From: Haliclystus octoradiatus | Taxonomy: Eukaryota; Cnidaria; Staurozoa; Stauromedusae; Haliclystidae | Length of the DNA stretch: 64,000 nt | Direction of reading: 5' to 3' | Assembly (NCBI GenBank): GCA_916610825.1 | Contig: OU744447.1 | Location: 29,834,561 to 29,898,560 of the forward strand | Part shown: piece by piece, positions 42,536 through 56,534 of the stretch | Numbering within the stretch: the first letter of the stretch is position 1 | Layout of the letters: each line of letters opens with the position of its first letter | The notes under the pieces: model-generated | What the model was told of the DNA's origin: nothing | The model's database searches: none | What the model saw: the letters and a program-made list of their open reading frames with translations, nothing else | Program-made: the position numbers and the translations under genes

Positions 42536-45500
42536 TTAGTGACTCTATAAATTGATAGAACAGCAAGAATAAAATGAAATCACCGTTAATAAAGAGTGTA
42601 AACCATCCAAAATCACAGTGCTATCATCATATCTCCTTTGGTTACTTTGTTTCAAACAAGGTGTGTCTGCTTTATCGGATAAAGGAAAGCCTTCGTGGCT
42701 GAGCTGAATATTGTTGAGAGGATTTGCTATACGTGAGATTTACTATAAATTAATTTTACAACAAGTGGGGTTGTTTGAAAAACATATACTTCAAGTATAG
42801 GTATAAATTTTAGTGGTCAAATAAAATTAACCTTAGGAAACAATAGAGCAAATCCGATGGAGCGTCAAACATTTACACTGATCAGCAGACCTAGCATTTG
42901 CTAGAAGTTCGTCTTGAATATATTTATGTAACAGGATAACATTTATCCAAACTAAGCATTCCTTTGTGTATCTACATGTGACCGTTGAATGAATTTCATC
43001 AAGGATAGCAGAAATGAAAATATTCTGTCAGCAGTCAGGACAGTCCTGACCTGTACTTTTGTATAGGAAGTATCTAATCTCTATTCCGAAATTATATAGT
43101 AAGTTAATAGTGACACATAATATATAACGGAGTCACTATATAGACTACTCATTCATTTTCTGTAACTTAAAGTTTTACGCTTTATGCGATCATCAGACAG
43201 ATACTATGAATCTATGATCGCATAAGCGTGAAGCACAGAATGTGAATGATTACAGTCTTTGACTCCATTCTTACTGCATACTTACATATTTATATTTACG
43301 CTATGTACTAAATGACATCGAGCACTATCTAAACTTTAGTGTTACAATAAAATTCAAGTAAAGCGTACCAAATCGGCAAATCTACTACATGTTGTGCGGA
43401 GCTCAGTATACTTGCTTGCAGATCTGACATGATATTTATGTATGTTGTGATAGAGGCTAGAGGATAATTGAAATTACAGAAGTAGAATAATAACATTTAA
43501 TGAGAGTTGATAAATATATACAGTAAAAGTTAGGCAAATTGTTTTTGAATTGTTAATTTGTGCAAAATATTTCTATACATTTTAAACATGTTTGTTTACT
43601 GGCTCAGATATTTCTCATGTAATAAGGCATTTGATCTAATGTGAACAACTGAGAAACTTCATGAAACAGTAACTCAATGAAATTGTATATGACTCTACAA
43701 ATATTCACTGTATTTGCTTTTTACTTTTTATTACTTGCTAGTTTATAATGTCATATTTTTGACATTTTCATAAATTTCTTAAAATCGACTTGGTCAAGCT
43801 CGACTATGGTGAAATGGCGTTATTGGCGTTAACCAATCAAATTGCAAGAATAAATCGTAGCAGATCCTTGATGTGTTCTAATAGTAGTTCCTCGATAATT
43901 CAATGTAGTATCGAGCAATTGGATGGTGCTATTCTTAGTTATCCATACTTCAACTTCTTCCAATCCAAACTTTCAGATTTCAGTGTTGATAATTATAAAG
44001 ATCTAAATATATACTTATAGTCCAATAATTCAAAAGTATTTATTATAAGAGGAGTTATCCGACTATAACAATATAAAGTGTACTTATAACTGATGTACAC
44101 CGTGACCATTGAGAAAGTGATATTGAGAAACGTTTCGGTTTATCGTAACTATTATTATTTTAATTATGGAAAGATAAATGATTTTATTTGGTATAATATA
44201 GTTGATGTGTATTAATGATTATTTTGAATAATAAGTAAAACTAACCATTTTAATGCGTGATCTGTATCTTCACCTGTCTGTCAATTAATATTATGATATA
44301 TATTATGCAAATCGGTGATTGTTCTTATTGTCACGTGATCTGCCTTGACCAATCATATTTGGCAAATAGCAAATGTTAAATATTTTATAACTTCAATTGT
44401 CAACTCCTGCTGTGAAATGTATTGTTCTGAAGTTTTACTTAAGCTTAAACCAACTTTCCCTTTGACTTCAACTGACGGTTTATGAAATTTGTATAAAACA
44501 TATTTTCATAACAAAAAGCTGTATTCATAATTGTTTATCTGAGGCGAGATTGATTAAATATAATCTCTGATGTATCGCTTTTATAAACATTCCAATTTTG
44601 TAAGCAGAACTTCGTTAACCATTTATCAAAATTAAACTTCGCAGTCTTTGCAATTTCATAAATAAAATTCAAAAAAAAAATAGTAAAGACAAAATCTATA
44701 TTTTGTTTATTTTAATTAATATTTGAACAATTATACGAGGTGCATTGTGATTCTTTTAGATGAACAGTATTATAGAATATATTATTTCATTGCTTTAGGT
44801 GGATATATACTTTCGATTAGCTTATGCTGCCTATACTACTTTACCGCCACTAGCAGCATGTTTCCAATGAACTTTGAAATTTGATGAGCGAAATGTAATT
44901 TGAAAATCTTCATTAATTATGTAACACGTCGGTATAGAAAGAAGCGGTCGGTTGAAAGTAGTATATACTGGTTCATGGAAAGCAATTTATAATTCTGCAG
45001 TCAAACAAAGACTGTCGAGTGGAAATACTTTCTGAAGTTTGAAACATAGAAAGCTTTGAAGAAAGCTTGGTATCTGTTGGAATACATGTTGATAATCATT
45101 CTCTCAAGTTATTAATTTGTGTTTTATAAATTTAATTGCCTATTTTTGCATATTATTTCCAACTCGTTCATCGCTTACTATATAGTTGTAACGCATTTGG
45201 TATATCATTCTGTTAATATCAAGAAACACTGCGAGAGAATAAACAAATTCAAAGACAGAATATTACTGAATTAAAGACATTCAGTTGAATTAATTCTGAA
45301 TTTAATTTTATTTAAAGAATGGTTAACTTTTGAGAATCAATTGAATTTTGCAGAATTTATTTGAATAGAAGGTTTACGAGAAATCACAAAACAGGTATTT
45401 ATAATCTTATAGAGATCAAATATTCACGTTTCATCATGTTCTCGTTTTCCATTTCTTATATGTTTGAATGAATTTATAAATAAAAATACTTTCAAATTTA

Positions 45501-46705
45501 TAAACAAAATTTATTATACTGATTTAATCTTATCCTTGTATACATATATATTGTGTTATAGAAATTGTGATTATATTGCGTTAGAAGCATATATATATAT
45601 TTGTTATATTCTACATTAAAAATATTCTCTGGAATAAACATCCAATGATGGATTTATTCTACTTATATAGCAATTGTACAAATGAATCCTATAGAAATAT
45701 GCAATCTTGATATTGATAACTCAGATAACATAAATTAATTTTGAATTATATCACATTAAAATACAGTACACATTCAAGAGAAAACTTGGGAAGAATGTCT
45801 TAAAAGCTATTTTTGCTATAGATATTTTCTTTTTAATGTATTCCATTTGCTCAATATTACAAAAACTTTTAAAATTCAAGTCTGAGAATAATCATAGTTT
45901 ATATAGTGGGATTTGTGTCCCATTAGATAAGCTATGAATTAACTAAAGAACAATTCGCATATTAATTTAAGCACAAGCTTCACAGAAAGTTTCTGTGCTT
46001 AAAAATCCAGACAAAATTGTCTTCAAGATATTTAGCATGTTTTTGCTTGAAACTATGCATATCAAGAAAATAATTTCTTATTTATGTAAGGCAAATCCTG
46101 CTATTTTGACCCAACAAAAATTCTCAATTCAAGAAAATATATCTAGTCTATACCGTATGGTAACTATGGTAATTGGTACCATAATCATGTATGATATATG
46201 TAGCTATATATAGACAATGGAACTATGAAAGTTTAAGAAACAATTTGGATTTGCTGTTGAGAAAGACTGCTCTTTTCAAACATTATATGTAACTTTATGA
46301 TCATTTTATATATCTGAGCCTATCTTCTTATGAAGTAAGATATTATTAAATCATATGATAATATAAATATTGTAATTATTTATTAATAAATTATCTCATC
46401 GCAATTTTCTTTTTTAACTACAGATAGGTGGATTGAAAGCATCCGTCGTTTTACTAAAAACAAATAATTCTGTTATTTTTTTAACCCTATTATGCAGTTC
46501 TATAATCATAGTGTATATAAATTTCATTACTTCATTCAATTATTTGTCGAGGATTTCAGGACAAAACTGATATTTTCATAGAAGGAGAGTGAGGTTATAT
46601 ACTTCGGTATATAAAACATAACCTTCTATATATTTAATTACAGTTATGCTATAGCTGCATCTTATTTTGATTATTCCTATTCCATTGTAGATAATATCGT
46701 ACAAT
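42536..46705. other. 5' flank of GluN1
   Basis: 4.2 kb of AT-rich sequence. It holds the inverted terminus-like repeat at 43151-43270. A 76-codon frame at 43790-44020 (QIARINRSRSLMCSNSSSSI) has no motif, and I see no acceptor or donor that makes it a convincing exon. The GluN1 promoter and 5' UTR must lie here or in the first part of the gene, but no element can be named. Confidence 0.4.
43151..43270. repeat. inverted pair of terminus-like repeats, copy 2
   Basis: TGTAACTTAAAGTTTTACGC then ATGCGATCATCAGACAG is followed 14 bases later by its inverse, TGATCGCATAAGCGTGAAGC and AGTCTTTGACTCCATT. Both relate to 5961-6029. It could be a small fold-back element or two abutting Penelope-type ends. 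Confidence 0.5.
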
Positions 46706-49700
46706 ATGAAACTCCCAGGTTTCGTAGTCTCATGTGCTATCATGCTATTCCATATCAATGTATATGATTGCCTGGAATACTACGGTATAGGTGCTATGGT
46801 TTCATCAACAGAATTACAACAAGCATTTAACGAGGCCATAGATGAGGTCAATACGTCACCAACATCTTATGGCTTAGCATCTAGTGTTATCAATGGAACT
46901 TCGTACTTACTTCATTCAAACCCAATCAATGCTACAAAAGACTTGTGTCGTGAATTAATTTCAAAAGGTGTTTATATTGTCATCAGTAGCAATCAAATCG
47001 ATACAACTCATGGACCTTCTGTCGTGTCATACGCATGCGCGTTCTATAACATTCCTGTGATTGGAATATCTACAAGAGACGTCGAATTCTCAGATAAGGT
47101 AATACGTTAGTTAATTTATTTGACAAACTCGAAGGAAGGAGCAATCCTCGGATTTACTGCAATACTATTCTTGTGAGAACTGTGCCATTAATTGGGAATC
47201 TTCTACCCTGAAATTGCAGATTTTGATAGAACGATACCCCGAAAATGTCGGGCAACAAGGCCAAAAGGAAGTGTATTATATCCTGATGAATTAGAAATTC
47301 TGTTTGGGCACCTCAAAGCAAGAATCTGGACATCTCACAGCGAATTCCTTGGAAACTGGATACCTTACAACAGAAAACAAAAACTGATAATTTCATAGTC
47401 CAAAACTACTAGCAAGATTCACCAGACGCTTTTCCAAGAAATAAAACCTTCGTATTATTGAAAATTTATAGGATAACTTTATTTTGTTTTAAGCTTTATT
47501 AACACATTTTTGTTGCAGTCTGTTCATTGTAGTTTCCTTCGAACACTTTCATCTTATGTTGAAGAGGCGAATGCATGGTTATCAATTGTCAAATATTTCA
47601 GATGGAGCAAAATGAATTTATTAACAATGGATGATAATGATTCAAAGAGAGCATTTGTTAGATTCACATCACTTGCATACCAGAGCAGTATCACGGTTAG
47701 TTGATTTAATCGTGTGAATAACAGAGATACAGGAAGAAAATAATTTGGAGTGAGTGGCAACATTTGAAATAATTGAGTTAGTAGCCAGGATGAAAATCTT
47801 GCACTATTTTTCACAATGAGGAGCAAAATGGTTGATTTCGAGAGATGGGTGTTTCCATCACACATCATTCACGATCCAATAAACAAGGCCTAATAATGTC
47901 ATTATATCAAAATAATATTATCACTGTCATTTGTTACGAAAATAATATCAAAAAATCAATATCAATTCAGTAGCAACTACAGCAAATTTTCTTCTATCAT
48001 AGACCACTATATAAATAGGTAATACATACACGGACAAATTTTGAAAAGTTGTATCGATATCTCAGGTTTGTTTTGCACATTTTATTACCTTAGATTGAAT
48101 ACCCAATCATGATTCCACGTGACAAAGACAATGTCACGTCATACCTACGTGATTTGACCAACGCTCGTTCTAATGTCATCATTTTCTGTGGAGGGTAAGC
48201 AATAAAGACCTATCATGCTGGCAATTTTGAGGCTATATTATCTACCTGCTGTGAAACTTCTGGTTGCGTGTTCCTTGCAATGACATGCCCAGCCCTCAAT
48301 ATGAAGCACCCAATTGACATATATAAACTATTCAACAATTCAAATTATGGAAAGTTTTCAGTATCATTTCAGCAGAACCTGAACATTCTGATTACTAGCA
48401 GCATTCTCTAAATAGCACACCCCTGTACAAAAAGACTCATAAACTGACCTCTGTCCGGGATTCAATCATTATCGAAAGAGCTTGTTTTGGTATCAGAAGA
48501 AAGAAGCCCACTTGATCTATATTATTAGAAAACTAACAATATTTTATTTTATTATAAATTTTGCGGTTTTGGTGTCAGTATAATGTATTTAGGTAGACAT
48601 TTTTATTATGAATAATAAGATGAATAATTCTCAAATGACGAAAATATTATTTACTCCAATATAGACCATGGATTATCCTATGTATTTGCATCTCATAATT
48701 ATTTACGGATATTTCTGATCAAGAATGCTTATGAGATTGAGTGAAAGTAATTAATTTTATTACATTGATTTAACGAGATCAGTATGCAAGGCCTCCAGCT
48801 CAACCTCGTTATTTTATGTATAAAAACGATTGACCAAATCATATATTAGATCAACCAATAACATCCAATTCATAATCAAAAATAATATTTTTTTTCAGAC
48901 CTGAAGACGCCAAGAAGGTTTTTCGTGATGCTGCAGCAGTCAACTTGACATCTTCGCGTTACATCTGGTTGATATCAGAAAGGGCACTTACAGGGGATGC
49001 CTTGCAATACGCACCACAAGGTGAGGCTTACTTGCTTAATCATCCGGAGTGCTTAAGCTTATCACATTAATTTTTTCAAGTATCCTATTACTGGTTTACA
49101 ATTATACCTTAGATATGTGTCTTGTTTGTCTCCTGTGCTGTGCGCCAATAGCTATGTATTGTAACTATAGCAAACTTTTATAAAGTTTTGAATGACTTTC
49201 TTACTCATAAGTTAATGTTTTTTGAAAAGTCCTGATAAATTAAGAAATTCTCAATCGTGATATCTAGTTTGAATTGCAACATCGATTGCGTTTTCTACCT
49301 GGTTATTTGGCGTCAAAACTGTAAACCTATCGGATTGACCTAATCATTTTCGTTGCAATACAAGTAAAATTGATACTTCCGTTGGAGACCATAGCCAACC
49401 TTATTGTGACACTTACAGTAACTGTACGTACCATTGGTACCATTTGACACACCTTTTTCGGGTAACGACAACTACAGAAATTATCTGATCACATAAATTT
49501 GTTTATTTACCCCTCATAAGCTATTGTAGTGTTTACTTCATTGCATTTCCTCTTTCACTCGTTAAATTTCAAAACAGCAACTTTATGTCTGGTTCCCATG
49601 TAGCCAATTTTCCTGTGACATTTGCCTTGGTCGTTATAGTCTTGCCTTGGTGATATCAAAGTTGAAGTGAGGTCAACTGTAAGTTTGCGGTTCTACTATA

Positions 49701-52700
49701 CAACTGTCACTATAAATACTTAATATATTTATAATATGTTATCATTTCAAATCAAAAATATGTAAAAGGTTTTAGGTTTTTTATTCTGCAATGATTTTCT
49801 CTTGAAAGGAAACACAATCTTGCTCCAAATCTTTCAATGGAAAAGTTTCAATCTTGGAAATTATTTTGCTTGTTGCAACTCACCTTTTCTTGTTCCGAAA
49901 AATTCTTGTTTTAAGAAAAAGTGGCTTGTTTTAAGAAAAAGTGGCTTGTTTTAAGAAAAAATGACTTGTTTCAAGCCAAATTTATTTTTCATTTCCGGCT
50001 TTTGAAAGATTTTAGCTTGCAAAACAAAAAAAATATTTTTATGACTAGAAACAAGTTATATTGATTTTGAAGCAAGAAAAATATTCTTGCAAGAATGATA
50101 TCTTCTCCATGTATTGAGTTCGTTTTGTATGGTATCTATGTACCTATATTAGTTTGACTTCATTTTTACCAATTATAGAGTCTTTGCTATGCTCAATGTA
50201 TATGACGCTTTTCCTAACAGGTGCATTGGTTGTGAAAGATATATACGAGGCTGACCCATTGCAACAAATGAAGGAAGCTGTTAAGGTGGCAAGCATCGCT
50301 CTCGGCTACATGCATCGTATTGGCCCACAAATGACGAAACCTCCGTCTTTATGTAATGATCCAGGCAGTAAATGGAATTCAGGAGTTGATCTTTACAAGT
50401 TAGTATTCTTGATGAAGTACATATAATTATTGAACAGCTTATATATATCTATGATAAGAAGTATAACTAGGGCTAAAAGTACAAGAGAAAAAGAGTTTGT
50501 TTTTCACGCGAGGAGGGGAATGATGACATGTCTATAATAAATACGGCATGTTAGTAAAACATTTTGAAAATTCGAAACTTCACTAGATTCCAGTGTCATT
50601 ATCAAACGGTATCCTCATGTTAATAGATCACCTCTATTCGGAGTACTTCCGTATATAGGAGAAAAAGAGTTTGTTTTTCACGCGAGGAGGGGAATGATGA
50701 CATGTCTATAATAAATACGGCATGTTAGTAAAACATTTTGAAAATTCGAAACTTCACTAGATTCCAGTGTCATTATCAAACGGTATCCTCATGTTAATAG
50801 ATCACCTCTATTCGGAGTACTTCCGTATATAGATGTTATACAGGGATGAGCTATTTTTATGGGTAATATTCGGAAACGAGAAAGTGTTCAAACACCAAAC
50901 TCGCAATAAATACCTCCTTACACTGTAAGTTTAGGGATGACATCTTGTTTTTGGGCTGTAGCAGAGGAAGTCGTCCTTCTAAGAAATTGCTAACGTGTGT
51001 CTAACAAAGAGAATTCAGCGTGATGTAGTGTCCATATTGCTATTACATGGCTGATCTGCTTTAAATTCTAGACGTCTTTTAAACACAACATTGAACACTG
51101 AACCAAACTCAAATGCGACTCTTCAATTCGATCTCCGTGGCGATCGTATCAATACACCATATAGCATTCTCAATATAGATGTAGACACTGAAAGTGGAAA
51201 CAGAACTCTTAGAATCGTTGGACACAAGCATCTAAATAGCAACCTCCAGATCAATGTTAGTAGAATTGAATGGCCAGGGCATTCAATATCTATGCCACAT
51301 GGCACCCAGTTATCAAATCATTTAAAGGTAAGTCTAATCAAAGAAATCTTATTGTATTGTATCATATATAGCAATAAGATAGCATATGAATCTTCATGTG
51401 CTGGAAAGCATTAGTATCGAACTATCGATACTTCAATGCAAACTAGCTGCACAGGCAAGGTCTGGAGATTTGAAAGATTTCTCACACACTCGCTACAGCG
51501 GCTATATAGGGTTATACAACCAATACAATAATTAAGGCAGATAATGTTACAAGGGGGGTTTGTGATTGGTACGAGGATGGTGCGGGATTGAAATGAAATA
51601 CTATTTGGAATGCAGAATATATAAGAACATGTTATGATAGTTCTTCTAAATAAATCGATGCACATCAGAGCTGGCAGCTATAGCTGCAAAGTTGGGATGC
51701 AAAAATTGAAATGTGAGCAGACATGGAAAATCATGGTTCTCTATTGATTGGCATTCAGATAGATGGAGATAAAAAGATAATTTTTCAACTTCTAACTAAT
51801 GTAGAAACAAAACAAAATGATGTAAAAAATTCTCGAAGCATATATACGAATTTGCGGAAAGAAAAGTTGCAGCTGAATGGATTCCAGTTTCAGCTTCTAA
51901 ATATATTGTAACTACTGTACCGCTATTTCATATATTGTATTGCAGTTGATCAAACTAGCTGCATGTTATTAACCTGTGACTATAGATTACATGAAATAAA
52001 ATTTTCATCAACGTTTGCTAAATTTGCTTCAGTGAATAATAACATCAGTATGACATGGTCTAATTAATTCTGCATTTAAATGTAGGTTGTGACGGTTGAA
52101 AGTCATCCATTTGTTTACATTGAAAAAATGCCTGCAGGTGGCAACTGTTCAAGCTTGAATACGTTTGAGAGGGGAAAGTTATATCAATATATCCCATGTT
52201 TTGGTCCAGCTCCAAGTTTTTCTGGTGAAAATCATTGTTGCAAAGGTAAAGCAGTTACCAATTATAATTACAAAGAACTTTCATGATTATTTAAATAATA
52301 TGACAACAGTAAATATTGGTTCTATAGTCATTTCTCATCATTATTACTGCCATGATAACGCGAAACAGATATCTCTATGACAGCGAAAAGTAGAGCATTT
52401 AAACAGAACATTAATTTTACTTGCAGGCTTCTGTATTGACCTCTTGTCACGGTTGGCAGATAGAATAAATTTCACTTTTTCACTTCATCTTATTGCGGAT
52501 GGAAACTTTGGTTCTTTGGAAAGGGTAATGTAGATATTAGCATACAGCCATTGTTGCATATAATATTCATGATTGCTTTTATAATGAATAGGACCATATA
52601 GTTATTATTGCATGAGTTAAGAAAGAATGCCGTAATAATTATGATTACAATTACAAAATTTATCAGGATTTCTGATTCGTTAAGAGCCATGAGATAATTA

Positions 52701-55700
52701 CAAATATTACACGAAGCGTCATTCAATAATTGCTAATTATGATGATGATAATGAATAATGATCCCTCTTGATCTTTACTGCAGTGGGATACTCATGAATA
52801 TACGACTTATCTTTAAGAGAACTTAGAGGGCTCAAAGATTTAACCACCTCGATAATGATAACCTAACAATTTATTTATGTTGGAAAAGGAAGGTCAAAGA
52901 CATGAAAAATTCAAAAACTCTAGATCTAACTAGCATTTGCATTTCAAGATAGAATAAAAATGTTTTTCGATCATCCTATGTGCTATAGGTGAATGGCAGT
53001 CACGTGAAGAAATGGAACGGAATGATTGGTGATATAGTCGAGGGCAAAGCAGACATGATCGTAGCCTCATTATCGATTACAAACGAAAGAGCCCAATACA
53101 TTGAGTTTTCAAAACCATTCAAATACCAAGGCATAGTCATATTAGTCGATAAGGTAAGAACTAGGGGCATATTAAATTGTAAATAGTAGTAATAAAGTAT
53201 GTGATGCACGACAATTAATACAGTAACAAAAATATTAAAATTATTACTACAGTAGCATACGGAGTGGTATATGGACAAATTTATTGTAATTCCAGACGTA
53301 CTGTTCCCATTCATCATAAGTATTCAATCAAATACAATATTTTTGTTGTCATCTAACAGAAAGTAAAAAACAGCAGTTTGGATTCTTTTCTCCGCCCGTT
53401 CCGAACAGAACTTTGGCTTTTGGTTCTACTCTCTGTGCATGTGGTTGCTGTGATATTATATCTCTTGGATCGGTTCAGTCCCTTTGGTCGCTATCATCGT
53501 TCAAAGACAGTCAAAGAGGAGACTGCGCTTAATTTATCCAGTGCAATGTGGTTCTCATGGGGAGTACTGCTAAATAGTGGAATTGGAGAAGGTACAGTAT
53601 CTGCATCGAGTAGGCTGCGTCTGCTGGATATATAGGTTGATACTAAGGATTTCTAGTTATGGCTAAACAGACGGATAGGCAACTTTCTTAGACATCCAAA
53701 TTAAATATCTTTGTACATGTAGTCTGGGACAAATGCGGCCAGTGCTCCTCTGCTTCCATTTTCATCAAATTATCGTACAATGGCCAGCAAACCAGAGCCA
53801 TCTATTTATAACTAGATGGCTATTTATAAGTATATTGCTCTGGTGTAGACAACATACTTCGATTCACAATAGAAACAGGAAGCAGGCTTTGGGATGCAGA
53901 TAGCATCGATTACAGAGAGCAATCTTTGACTTGTTATTTCCATTTTAGGGACGCCGAGAAGTTTCAGTGCTCGTGTTCTGAGTATGGTTTGGGCAGGTTT
54001 TGCAATGATAATTGTTGCTAGCTACACTGCAAATCTTGCTGCTTTCTTGGTGTTAGAAAAACCAAAACAAGTTGTCAGTGGAATTGATGATCCAAACGTA
54101 AGAAGCGACTTTAACTGTTAGCAATTGTTCGCAGTTGTTCAGACCATATATAAGAAGAGCGATCTATTTACAAGAGTTAGGACACTCTTTTATGTGCCGT
54201 TCTCTGTTCAAATTGGACATTCCAGTCACGTGATATATGGACGCCATTTGCGTTTCGTTGAACTCAGGCTTGTAACATTTGAATTAAGATCGCGAAAATA
54301 ATATCACGAATCCGAAAAAGTTTTTGTTCAAAAGCAAAACCTCGCTGTCAATGGTACGAAAATGGCGATTTTCGAGCCCCAAGACTTGCTTGTCCCAACT
54401 CTTACATAATGACCATAATGCATCAAGACTCAATTTTCCTTTCTGTTTTGTATAATACTGTAGCTTCGCAACCCTGCCCCTGAATTTCCATACGCCACAG
54501 TTGCCAACAGCAGTGTCAGTGCATACTTCAGAAGACAAGTTGAATTATCAACCATGTATACATTTATGGAAACACAAAATGTCAAGACTGAACAGGAAGG
54601 CATTGAGAAAGTAATATCAGGGTGAGAATAATTATCATGATAATACATTTATGCATCAAGCAAAAGCTATAAGTCTTCTTGTCGGGCTTCTTGTAATACA
54701 TTGCTTTTTATCACGAGATTTAAGTTATACATAAGGCATTTCGCTATATGAAGCATTTCGGAGAAATGAGTTCATAACATTCCGCAGTAAAAGGTATAGA
54801 AATCTCATTCCTCAAAAAATGGCATTCAATATAATATGCCTGCGTCTGCATCAGTCTGCATGTAAGGAGTATGAAGAATTATATTGATGCCATCAAAATA
54901 TGCAATTCACTAGGCGCAGAGCCTATAGGGCGAGCAATGAGTTATAGGATATTCAGGGCACAAGAAATTACTTGGACATCCATCGCAATGCAGAAAATAT
55001 CATAAAAATATGTATAGAAGTAATGCTCAAATTTGGAGAACGTATCTACCCTAGCCACCCCGGTTATAAAGAAACAACAGCAGTCTCACGAGCAAATAAT
55101 TGCTAACTAGTTACTGATAAAAAAGCTAATTACTGTATCAAATTTATAAACTGGATTGCAATGACCCGGTTGATGAAACACTGGCCGAGAATATTTAGTT
55201 TGCTGGATCTTAAGTCACGTTTTGAAATCAATCGGTGCAAAATGATAATATAGGAATATTGCAGTAACGTATATAGTACCAGTTGTTTTGTATATAATAA
55301 TATAATAATTCCATTATAGGGAATTGAAGGCATTTCTGTGGGATAGTCCAGTGTTATATCACACGGTGTCTAAAGAATGCTCATTGACAACAGTTGGTGA
55401 GTTGTTTGGTAGATCTGGCTATGGAATTGGAATGCCAAAAGGATCACCGTGGAGTGAAGAAGTCTCTTTATCTATTTTGAATTTCCATGAGAGTGGAATT
55501 ATGGAAGAACTAGAATCAATGTGGATAAATTTTGGTGAATGCGCAACAGAATCAACAACAACAACAACATTGGGTCTCGAGCATATGATTGGTGGGTTGA
55601 TCTTACGATTCCCTATTCAGAAATAATTGCGTAGTCATGATACGTGATTTGAGAAGACGTAATTTTCGCCATCAGCCACTGCACAATTAATGGGTAAAAA

Positions 55701-56517
55701 GCATTGATTTGCAGTTTAATTATTATATGCCTTGATGAACCTATCTTGACTTCCTAACATGTAAAACGAAGGAGAATGTTCTAATTATTGGTCTTTTTTA
55801 CGCTGCATTGATTTTGCACAGTTAGAGCACCATCCAGGTTTTCAAGAATTGTTTGCTTCACATACACACTGCACACACACATAAATGAAAAAGATATCCT
55901 CCCTAAATAAAACTCACGCTTACAGTCTGTGATTCGTATATGCACTATTTGTGAGTTTTGATCGAAACTGCATTGAAACAAAATACCGCTAATCTACTTT
56001 GAGCCTCTTTTTCATGCTGCTGAATCAAAGAAACGTAAGTTAAGGTAGAAATAATGCTTGGATTTTCATGGACTTTTAGTATGTCATTGTATAGACATGA
56101 AAACATATTTTGTTGCAGTTTTTGGTGGGTTAAAATCTATATTGACTGGACTACTCATTACTTTGACACTATTATTTTTGTATGGTTTCAGGTGTATTTA
56201 TCATGGTGGCAGCAGGCATTGGCGCAGGAATTGTGATTGTAATTGCTGAAGTGTTGTACTACAAGCAGAAAGGATGGAGACAAGATCAGGACCAGATGAT
56301 GCAAAAGGCGACGGATCGGTGGCAAGAAAGATTAGCAGAGGTGAAATTAGAGAAAGCCAAGCGAACGGTATCGGGAAACAGCAATCAATACGGTGGTGAT
56401 CATTTGGAAATACCAAGAAGAAGGGCAAATAGTGGCAATGAATCAAATGGAAGAGCGAATGGTTCTGCGAATGGAAACGGAGGAATCAATAATACAGCTT
56501 ACGAAGCAACCCTGTAA
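46706..56517 (+). CDS. GRIN1: NMDA-type ionotropic glutamate receptor subunit 1 (GluN1)
   Basis: 14 exons, all GT-AG, phases consistent throughout: 46706-47098, 47519-47695, 48094-48194, 48899-49020, 50221-50398, 51072-51327, 52086-52245, 52427-52524, 52989-53153, 53360-53591, 53949-54097, 54464-54621, 55320-55591, 56192-56517. The product is 928 residues (vertebrate GluN1 about 938). It has a signal peptide, an amino-terminal domain with the paired Cys (KDLCREL, PSLCNDP), a ligand-binding domain with [33 protein letters not shown] and AFLWDS, a pore loop [18 protein letters not shown] with the Asn filter residue, M3 SYTANLAAF, and M4 in the last exon. GluN1 is the obligatory glycine-binding subunit of synaptic NMDA receptors. 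Oddities: the pocket Pro and Thr are Ser (ASLSITNER), and the DRPEER motif after M3 is replaced by EKPKQV. The tail has RRR and no class I PDZ end. Confidence 0.95.
50485..50832. repeat. perfect 174-bp tandem duplication in GluN1 intron 5
   Basis: 50485-50658 and 50659-50832 read identically from GAGAAAAAGAGTTTG to CTTCCGTATATAG. There is no gap between copies. It is a recent duplication or an assembly artefact. Confidence 0.9.
54140..54355. repeat. dispersed repeat, copy 2 (GluN1 intron 11)
   Basis: Diverged copy of 310-530 in the same orientation. It lies wholly between exons 54097 and 54464 and does not disturb the splice sites. Confidence 0.5.
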
Positions 56518-56528
56518 ACATTGTGTAT

Positions 56529-56534
56529 AATAAA
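56529..56534 (+). terminator. polyadenylation signal of GluN1
   Basis: AATAAA 12 bases after the stop codon. It is the nearest canonical signal; its closeness implies a very short 3' UTR, so later signals may also be used. Confidence 0.45.

Noticed and set aside
43790-44020. 76-codon plus-strand open frame upstream of GluN1
   Set aside because: No motif, no convincing splice sites on both sides, and composition is compatible with chance.
47192-47398. Open frame in GluN1 intron 1
   Set aside because: It lies between phase-compatible exons that match the GluN1 family without it, and has no similarity to any receptor segment.
54284-54648. Minus-strand frames opposite GluN1 exon 12
   Set aside because: They overlap the exon that encodes the conserved [14 protein letters not shown] segment on the plus strand and have no features of their own.
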